From Actinomadura sp. NBRC 104425 (lineage in GTDB: Bacteria; Actinomycetota; Actinomycetes; Streptosporangiales; Streptosporangiaceae): a stretch of DNA of 64,000 nucleotides. Shown piece after piece: positions 57,956 through 64,000 of the stretch. The notes beneath the pieces are model-generated. The model saw only the letters and a program-made list of their open reading frames with translations, made no database searches and was not told the origin of the DNA. The stretch spans positions 1 through 64,000 of the forward strand of contig NZ_BSTN01000005.1 in NCBI RefSeq assembly GCF_030269545.1. Direction: 5' to 3'. The position numbers and the translations under genes are program-made. Positions within the stretch are counted from its first letter, which is position 1; each line of letters begins with the position of its first letter.

Positions 57956-58969
57956 ATGGCACGACCGATCACCCTGTTCACCGGCCAGTGGGCGGACCTG
58001 CCGTTCGAGGAGGTCTGCCGGCTGGCCTCCCAGTGGGGGTACGACGGCCTGGAGATCGCCTGCTGGGGCGACCACTTCGAGGTCGACAAGGCCCTGGCCG
58101 ACGACTCCTACGTCCCGCGCAAGCTGGAGACGCTCGCCAAGTACGACCTGAAGGTCTGGGCGATCTCCAACCACCTGGTCGGGCAGGCGGTGTGCGACCA
58201 TCCGATCGACGAGCGGCACCAGGCCATCCTGCCCGCGCGGATCTGGGGCGACGGGGAGCCGGAGGGGGTGCGGCGGCGCGCCGCCGAGGAGATCAAGGAC
58301 ACCGCCCGCGCCGCGGCGAAGCTGGGCGTGCGCACGGTGGTCGGGTTCACCGGCTCGTCGATCTGGCACACCGTGGCGATGTTCCCGCCGGTGCCGCCCG
58401 CGATGATCGAACGCGGATACGCCGACTTCGCCGAGCGGTGGAACCCGATTTTGGACGTGTTCGACGAGGTCGGGGTGCGGTTCGCGCTGGAGGTGCACCC
58501 CAGCGAGATCGCCTACGACCACTGGTCCGCGGTGCGGACGCTGGAGGCGGTCGGGCGCCGGCCCGCGTTCGGCCTCAACTGGGACCCCTCGCACATGGTC
58601 TGGCAGGACATCGACCCGGTGAACTTCCTGCTCGACTTCGCCGACCGCATCTACCACGTGGACTGCAAGGACACCAAGGTGCGGCGGGCCGACGGGCGCC
58701 GCGGCCGGCTCGGCTCCCACCTGCCGTGGGGCGACCCGCGGCGCGGCTGGGACTTCATCTCCACCGGCCGCGGGGACGTGCCGTGGGAGGACTGCTTCCG
58801 CGCCCTCAACACCATCGGCTACGACGGGCCCGTGTCCATCGAGTGGGAGGACGCGGGGATGGACCGGCTGGCGGGCGCGCCTGAGGCCCTGCGGATCGTC
58901 CGGCGGCTGGCCGAGATCGAGCCGCCCGCCGCCTCGTTCGACGCCGCCTTTGCAGGATCGGCCGACTAG
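57956..58969 (+). CDS. Cytoplasmic sugar phosphate isomerase/epimerase family protein
   Basis: 337 residues, no signal. It begins [41 protein letters not shown] and has the barrel metal residues in [15 protein letters not shown] (~180), [16 protein letters not shown] (~208), [13 protein letters not shown] (~232) and [12 protein letters not shown] (~290). The WGDHFEV and HVDCKDTK patterns are those of IolE/IolI-like inosose or 3-keto-sugar isomerases that act after a Gfo/Idh dehydrogenase. The ATG at 57956 has GAGGAG upstream; the earlier ATG-like start at 57935 lacks it. Last gene of the sugar cluster. Confidence 0.88.
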   Translation: MARPITLFTGQWADLPFEEVCRLASQWGYDGLEIACWGDHFEVDKALADDSYVPRKLETLAKYDLKVWAISNHLVGQAVCDHPIDERHQAILPARIWGDGEPEGVRRRAAEEIKDTARAAAKLGVRTVVGFTGSSIWHTVAMFPPVPPAMIERGYADFAERWNPILDVFDEVGVRFALEVHPSEIAYDHWSAVRTLEAVGRRPAFGLNWDPSHMVWQDIDPVNFLLDFADRIYHVDCKDTKVRRADGRRGRLGSHLPWGDPRRGWDFISTGRGDVPWEDCFRALNTIGYDGPVSIEWEDAGMDRLAGAPEALRIVRRLAEIEPPAASFDAAFAGSAD

Positions 58970-59073
58970 CGGGATCACAGGGAGGACCACCGGAACGGCG
59001 GAGCGGCCGCGCTCCATGCGCCGAGGCGCACGATGTCGCGCGGCCGCGCCGCCCGTCCGGCTCGTGGCGCGGG

Positions 59074-59879
59074 TCAGCGGACGGGGGCGCGCTCGTAGAG
59101 CCGCCGCGCCCACACAAAGCACGCCACCGTCCCGCCTGCGCACCAGGCCACGGCCAGCGCGCCGTCGTGACCGATCTCGGTGCCGAGCAGCAGGCCCCGC
59201 AGGGTCTCGATGACAGGGGTGAAGGGCTGGTAGTCGGCGAACCAGCGCAGCCAGTCCGGCATCGAGTCGGTGGGGACGAAACCGCTGCCCAGGAACGGCA
59301 GGAGTGTCAGCGGCATGGGCGCGTTGCTGGCGCTCTCGACGCTCTTGGACCGGGCGCCCAGTGCCACCGACAGCCAGGTCAGCGCCAGGCTGATCAGCAG
59401 CAGCATGCCGAACGCGGCCAGCCATTCGAGCGGGGTTGCGTCGGGACGGAACCCGATCGCCACGGCCACCCCGAGCAGCACCGCGACGGCCAGCACCATC
59501 TGCACCATGCTGCCCAGCACGTGCCCGGTCAGCACCGACGACCGGGAGATCGCCATGGTGCGGAACCGCGCGACGATCCCCGCCGTCATGTCCATGGCCA
59601 CCGCGACCGCCGTTCCGGTGGCGCACAGGCCCACGGTCATCAGCAGGATCCCGGGGGTGACGTAGGCGAGGTACTCGTCGCGACCGTCGCCGCCGACGGC
59701 CGCGCCGGCGGCGCCGCCGAGCCCGGCGCCGAGGGTTCCGCCGAACACGTAGACGAACAGCAGCAGGAAGATGACGGGCATGCCGATGAGCTGCACGGTC
59801 AGGGACGGGTAGCGCAGCATGTGCCGCAGCTGGCGGCGCAGCATGGTCGCCGAGTCGGTCACGGCGAGCGACAGCGCGG

Positions 59880-59883
<4 letters not shown>
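59074..59883 (-). CDS. ABC-2 type exporter permease (DrrB-like)
   Basis: 269 residues with six membrane helices. The ABC-2 pattern is seen in QLRHMLRYPSLTVQLIGMPVIFLLLFVYVFGG, YVTPGILLMTVGLCATGTAVAVAMDMTAGIVARFRTMAISRSSVLTGHVLGSMVQM and FLGSGFVPTDSMPDWLRWFADYQPFTPVIETLRGLL, the typical DrrB signature region. With the ATPase before it, it exports a drug, lipid or glycan. The ATG at 59883 overlaps the ATPase stop (ATGA) and has GGAGG upstream. Confidence 0.92.
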
Positions 59884-60833
<950 letters not shown>

Positions 60834-60881
60834 GATGTTCCTCTTTCTCGGCAGGTTCTCTCGGGGGGACGGGGCACGGGG

Positions 60882-61724
60882 TCAGGAGCGGCGGATGACG
60901 ATGTCGCCGAAGCCGGTGCGGGCGCGCACCTCGACGGTCTCCTCGGCGGAGCCGGGACCCTCGGCCGTCTCCAGGTCGCTGCGCACGCTGCCGTTCTGGG
61001 ACGCGACGTCCAGCCAGGCGGCGGTGCCCTGGCGGACCCCGATCTCCACCTCGCCGAACCGGGTCTCCAGCACGACCGAGCCGCGCACCACCTCGCCGAC
61101 GCGGACGGCGCCGAAGGCGGTCTTGGCCGACAGGCCGGCCAGCGCCCTTCCGACGGTGATGTCGCCGTGGGCGGTCTTGAGCCGGGCCTCGCCGGTGACC
61201 TCTCCGACGCCGATGTCGCCGCTGGAGGTCTTCAGCACGGCCGTGCCGTCGACCTCGCCGACGCGGATCCTGCCGGTGGAGCTGGTGACCTCGGCGGGCC
61301 CGTCGGCCCGGCCGAGCGTCACCTCCCCCGCGGCGGTGCGGGCCCGCAGCCGTCCGGTGCGGTCGATGCGCAGGGCGCCCGCGGCGGTGGCGAACGTGCA
61401 GTCGCCCAGGGGCCCCTCGGTGCGGATCTCCGACCAGGAGTCGGCGTCGACGGCCGAGCCGGCGGGCAGCTCCACCGTCACGTCGATGGACGGGCCGCGG
61501 CCGACGAGCGAGCGCAGCCGGTTCTTGTACCCGGTGACGGTCAGCCGGCCGTCGGCGTACTCGACGGTGGTCTGCCGGGCGGCGTTGGCGTCGGCCTCGC
61601 TGGACTCGTCGGTGGGACGCACCTCCACGACGGTGTCGGCGCGGTCGCCCGCGCGGATGTACAGGTGGCCGGCGGCCATCTCGATGGTCGCGGCGATCGG
61701 TTCCGGGGTGTCGAATGCGGGCAT
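60882..61724 (-). CDS. DUF4097 beta-helix family protein
   Basis: 280 residues. A right-handed beta-helix-like repeat is visible: VTSSTGRIRVGEVDGTAVLKTSSGDIGVGEVTGEARLKTAHGDITVGRALAGLSAKTAFGAVRVGEVVRGSVVLETRFGEVEIG, with ~22-residue units. DUF4097 proteins are widespread, of unknown function and often beside ABC exporters, as here. No signal peptide is seen, so it is probably cytoplasmic. GAGGAAGG precedes the ATG. It is the second gene of the operon controlled from the TGACGTCA region. Confidence 0.87.
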   Translation of the reverse strand: MPAFDTPEPIAATIEMAAGHLYIRAGDRADTVVEVRPTDESSEADANAARQTTVEYADGRLTVTGYKNRLRSLVGRGPSIDVTVELPAGSAVDADSWSEIRTEGPLGDCTFATAAGALRIDRTGRLRARTAAGEVTLGRADGPAEVTSSTGRIRVGEVDGTAVLKTSSGDIGVGEVTGEARLKTAHGDITVGRALAGLSAKTAFGAVRVGEVVRGSVVLETRFGEVEIGVRQGTAAWLDVASQNGSVRSDLETAEGPGSAEETVEVRARTGFGDIVIRRS

Positions 61725-61816
61725 GGCGAGGCCTTCCTCATGGCGCGAGCAGATGTCCCGTCACCGCGGACGGGCGTTGGACCCAGTGGGTGAAGAGCGG
61801 TGATGCGCTGGGGGCG

Positions 61817-62401
61817 CTAGCGCGCCCAGCCGGTGTAGTGGCGGCCGATGGGACGGCCCTGCGCGGGGCCGGCCGGGCCGCCGGGGCCGGACGGGTCGAG
61901 GGCGGCGGTCACGGCGCGGACGAGCCAGGCGTTGACCGACAGGCCCATCGCGGCGGCGGACTCCTCGATGCGCGGCTTGAGATGGGCGGGCAGGCGCAGG
62001 GTGAGACGCGCGGTGCCGCCGCCCTCGCCGCCCTCGCCGCCCTCGTCGGCGTCCTCGGGGGACACGGCGGCCGGCCGTACGCCCATCGAGACCTCGAAGG
62101 CGCCGACCAGCGCATCCTTCAGGCTCCTGGCGGGCGGTGCCTCGGGCGGCGGGTCGGCGGGGGGCGGCGTCACCACGAAGTCGGGGTCGCGGCCGCGCAG
62201 GCGCACCTCGACCGAGCCGGGCGCCAGTTCGCGGGTGATCTCGTCCGCGGCCGCCGACAGCGCCTCCAGCAGGGCGAGCCGGGCGGCCGAGTCCAGCGGC
62301 GCGACGAGCCGTTCGGCGAGCGCGCGGGCGTCCTCGCCACCGGCCTCGGCGGCGACGGCGAGTTCGCGGCGGAGGGTGTCGACGTACGGCGTGAGGTCCA
62401 T
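61817..62401 (-). CDS. RHH (HicB/Arc-like) regulator with N-terminal extension
   Basis: 194 residues. The C-terminal ~45 residues, ARLTLRLPAHLKPRIEESAAAMGLSVNAWLVRAVTAAL, form a ribbon-helix-helix DNA-binding domain (ARLTLRLP strand, two helices). The N-terminal ~95 residues are helical and of HicB-like type, joined by a Pro/Gly/Glu-rich linker. RHH dimers bind palindromic DNA in tandem. The ATG at 62401 has no Shine-Dalgarno and the start lies at the edge of the palindrome array, so transcript may be leaderless. Autoregulation of the DUF4097-ABC operon is inferred. No HicA toxin partner is present. Confidence 0.82.
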   Translation of the reverse strand: MDLTPYVDTLRRELAVAAEAGGEDARALAERLVAPLDSAARLALLEALSAAADEITRELAPGSVEVRLRGRDPDFVVTPPPADPPPEAPPARSLKDALVGAFEVSMGVRPAAVSPEDADEGGEGGEGGGTARLTLRLPAHLKPRIEESAAAMGLSVNAWLVRAVTAALDPSGPGGPAGPAQGRPIGRHYTGWAR

Positions 62402-62411
62402 GACACCACTA

Positions 62412-62485
62412 TGACGTCATGATGACGTCACCGTCAACAGAGTGACGTCATCATGACGTCATTTGTGATGTCACATATGGCGTCA
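62412..62485 (-). promoter_or_regulatory. TGACGTCA operator array upstream of the RHH gene
   Basis: Four exact TGACGTCA palindromes start at 62412, 62423, 62443 and 62454. Two near copies (TGATGTCA at 62466, TGGCGTCA at 62478) continue the series. Steps are 11, 20, 11, 12 and 12 bp. The 20-bp step contains TTGACG (complement of 62432-62437), the likely -35 of the RHH operon. Most sites thus lie on one face of the helix and flank the promoter. Confidence 0.85.
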
Positions 62486-62501
62486 GAGTGCTGTCGCGCT
62501 G

Positions 62502-63734
62502 TCAGCCTTTGAGCCGGACGGGCAGCGTGCGGCGCCCGTTGGAGATGAACGACTCCTGCGGAGCGGGCTCTCCCGGACCGGCGGCGAGCGCCATGCCGGG
62601 GAAGCGGTCGAACAGGGCGGGCAGCGCGATCGACGCCTCCAGCCGGGCCAGGGGCGCGCCCAGGCAGTAGTGGACGCCGTGGCCGAACGCCAGGTGCTCC
62701 TTGACCGAACGGGTGATGTCGAACTCGTCGGCGTCCGGCCCGTTGACGTTCGGGTCGCGCCCGGCCGCGTCCAGGCAGGCGATGATCGGCTCCCCCTTGG
62801 CCAGCGTGACACCGCAGTCCAGCTCGATGTCCTCGACCGCGAACCGCAGCGGGATGTTGGCGATCGGGCCCTCGGCGCGCAGCGTCTCCTCGATCACGTC
62901 GTCCCAGCTCGCCCGGCCGTCCCGGACCAGCGCCAGCTGATCCGGGTGGGTGAGCAGCGCGTGCACCGCGTTGCCGAGCAGGTTGACGGTCGTCTCGTGG
63001 CCCGCGCTGATCAGCAGCAGCAGGGTGTCGACCAGCTCCTGCTCCGACAGCCGCGACTGGTCGTCGCGGGCGGCGATCAGGGCCGAGGACAGGTCGTCGC
63101 CGGGCGTCTTGCGCTTGGCGGCGACCAGGTCGCGCAGCAGCTCCTGCATCCGGGTGTAGGCGTGGTCGACCTCCTCCGGTCCGGCGGAGGTGTGGAAGAA
63201 CGAGTCGGTGCAGCGGCGCATCTCCTCGCGGGCGGCGCGGTCCTCGATGCCGAACAGCTCGCAGATGACCTGGATCGGCAGCGGGTAGGCGTAGCCCTCG
63301 CGCAGGTCGACCACCTCGCCGGGCGCCCGGGCGTCCAACTCGTCGAGCAGCCCGGCGGCGATGGCCTCGATCCGGGGCCGCATCGCGGCGGTGCGGCGCG
63401 CGGTGAACGCGCTGGAGACCAGGCGGCGCAGGCGGCGGTGGTCCTCGCCGTAGGCGGTGAGCATGTTGCGCACGACCACCCAGGCGAACAGCGGCCAGTC
63501 CGGGCCGATGCCCCCGTTGATCCAGGTCGGCCAGTGCTGGTACGGGTCCTTGGACACGAGCGGGTCGGTGAACAGCGTCCGGATCAGCTGCGGGTCGCTG
63601 ACCGCCCACGCCTCGATGCCGCCGGGGAGCTCGACCCGCGCGACCGGTCCGCGCTCGCGGATGCGGGCGGCCTCGCCGTGCAGGTCGCTGCCGGTGGGAT
63701 CGATGACAAGGGGGGCGACTGCGGAAGGCTGCAT
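62502..63734 (-). CDS. Cytochrome P450
   Basis: 410 residues, soluble bacterial P450. The I-helix has LISAGHETTVNLLGNAVHALL with the proton-relay acidic-Thr pair (AGHETT), the K-helix ExxR is EETLR, and the heme loop is LAFGHGVHYCLGAPLARLE with the thiolate Cys357. It matches the CYP105/CYP107-type class of actinomycete monooxygenases, needing a ferredoxin and reductase from elsewhere. No ferredoxin or biosynthetic cluster lies beside it in the window. AGGAGAGG precedes the ATG at 63734. Substrate unknown. Confidence 0.93.
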   Translation of the reverse strand: MQPSAVAPLVIDPTGSDLHGEAARIRERGPVARVELPGGIEAWAVSDPQLIRTLFTDPLVSKDPYQHWPTWINGGIGPDWPLFAWVVVRNMLTAYGEDHRRLRRLVSSAFTARRTAAMRPRIEAIAAGLLDELDARAPGEVVDLREGYAYPLPIQVICELFGIEDRAAREEMRRCTDSFFHTSAGPEEVDHAYTRMQELLRDLVAAKRKTPGDDLSSALIAARDDQSRLSEQELVDTLLLLISAGHETTVNLLGNAVHALLTHPDQLALVRDGRASWDDVIEETLRAEGPIANIPLRFAVEDIELDCGVTLAKGEPIIACLDAAGRDPNVNGPDADEFDITRSVKEHLAFGHGVHYCLGAPLARLEASIALPALFDRFPGMALAAGPGEPAPQESFISNGRRTLPVRLKG

Positions 63735-63806
63735 CGTCCTCTCCTGAACGCGTGGGGGGAAGGGAGCGCGCGGCCTCGGCACCGGGCCGCTGCGGGCACC
63801 CCACGC

Positions 63807-63835
63807 ACCCTAACCATGTCTTGATCATCTGTCAG
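63807..63835 (-). promoter_or_regulatory. Probable P450 promoter
   Basis: On the minus strand CTGACA (-35, complement of 63830-63835), a 17-base spacer and TAGGGT (-10, complement of 63807-63812) lie ~73 bp upstream of the P450 start. This is a plausible housekeeping promoter. Confidence 0.45.
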
Positions 63836-63906
63836 TGTCGCCGTGCGAGTCGGCTGATCCGAAAACCTGGCTTCGGTCTGTCCGTGACATCCCCGGCGGT
63901 GACGGA

Positions 63907-64000
63907 TCACGGGCGCGGGCCGGTCTCCCGCCGCGCGAGCATCCACCGCTTGGCCCCGTGCCTGGGATCCGGCGCGTCCTTCTGATCGACAACCGTGAAA
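63907..64000 (-). CDS. Partial C-terminus of an unidentified protein
   Basis: The last 30 codons of a minus-strand reading frame enter from the right edge and end in TGA at 63907-63909. The peptide is Lys/Arg-rich, with the segments VVDQKDAPDPRHG and AKRWMLARR, and 27 of its 30 codons end in G or C, as expected of a real gene here. No family can be named from so short a piece. The rest lies beyond 64000. Confidence 0.5.
   Translation of the reverse strand, partial: FTVVDQKDAPDPRHGAKRWMLARRETGPRP

Noticed and set aside
61817..62401. HicAB toxin-antitoxin pair
   Set aside because: The HicB-like gene has no adjacent small HicA-type toxin gene; it leads a DUF4097-ABC operon.
62412..62485. CRISPR-like or eukaryotic CRE-type element
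   Set aside because: The repeats are 8-bp palindromes at operator spacing with no spacers; resemblance to the CREB site is coincidental in a bacterium.
63752..63985. Plus-strand open frame after the P450 gene
   Set aside because: It lacks a ribosome site and codon bias; the minus-strand 30-codon tail at the edge has better coding character.

Overview
The window is GC-rich DNA with dense operons, frequent GTG/TTG starts and ATGA/GTGA stop-start overlaps. It carries actinobacterial markers: a mycothiol-dependent formaldehyde dehydrogenase, SteA with the MctB/SteB-type protein, TlyA, and PucR, ROK and HxlR regulators. It is almost certainly an actinomycete chromosome. A Streptosporangiales/Thermomonosporaceae-type host such as an Actinomadura relative is my guess from gene order and style, not a proven assignment. 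There are no insertion sequences, integrases, tRNAs or CRISPR arrays, so it reads as stable chromosome.

Layout. 1-9.6 kb: a 5S rRNA (end of an rRNA operon) with its terminator, an RG-rich TPR protein, a PhoX-like Tat protein, an MBL hydrolase, a DUF1015 protein, a small TPR protein, a HAD-IIA phosphatase, a secreted glycerophosphodiesterase and an SCP2 protein. 9.6-20.6 kb: a housekeeping block tlyA - nadK - recN - steA - mctB/steB - MraY-like enzyme - MurJ-like flippase - GT4 glycosyltransferase. The last three look like a lipid-linked glycan module. 20.6-35 kb: a TerC membrane protein under a clear yybP-ykoY (Mn2+) riboswitch, a fused two-domain acyl-CoA dehydrogenase (FadE34 type) behind a KstR-like half palindrome, lipoprotein/MoxR/vWA, MFS/HxlR, TetR/SPW, a membrane adenylyl cyclase, a 3D-domain lipoprotein, and the mycothiol formaldehyde-detoxification pair.

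35-40.3 kb: single genes, including a P-loop gene with no canonical start codon but a well placed Shine-Dalgarno in front of an in-frame ATC. 40.3-47.3 kb: a seven-gene, almost fully overlapping minus-strand operon. It encodes an inositol-3-phosphate synthase, a UbiA prenyltransferase (EboC-like), a TIM-barrel isomerase, an EboA-like protein, a TatD-like hydrolase (EboB-like), EboE-like and EboF-like proteins. I read it as an actinobacterial variant of the ebo cluster in which the sugar-phosphate cyclase EboD is replaced by inositol-phosphate synthase. 47.6-59 kb: divergent from it, a ROK regulator, a CUT2-type sugar ABC importer, a Gfo/Idh/MocA dehydrogenase, a secreted PQQ-type sugar dehydrogenase with PKD and CBM6 domains, and two TIM-barrel isomerases, one of them Tat-exported. 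The ROK and ABC promoters share a CGAAAGTGG-(G)TTA element.

59-64 kb: a drug-type ABC exporter with a DUF4097 protein and an RHH/HicB-like regulator, preceded by an array of TGACGTCA palindromes; then a cytochrome P450 and the C-terminus of one more gene running off the right edge.

A cross-cutting oddity: at least five genes (recN, tetR, the P-loop gene, an esterase and the sugar dehydrogenase) end in or next to short tandem repeats of 13-16 bp, four of which contain the stop codon itself.
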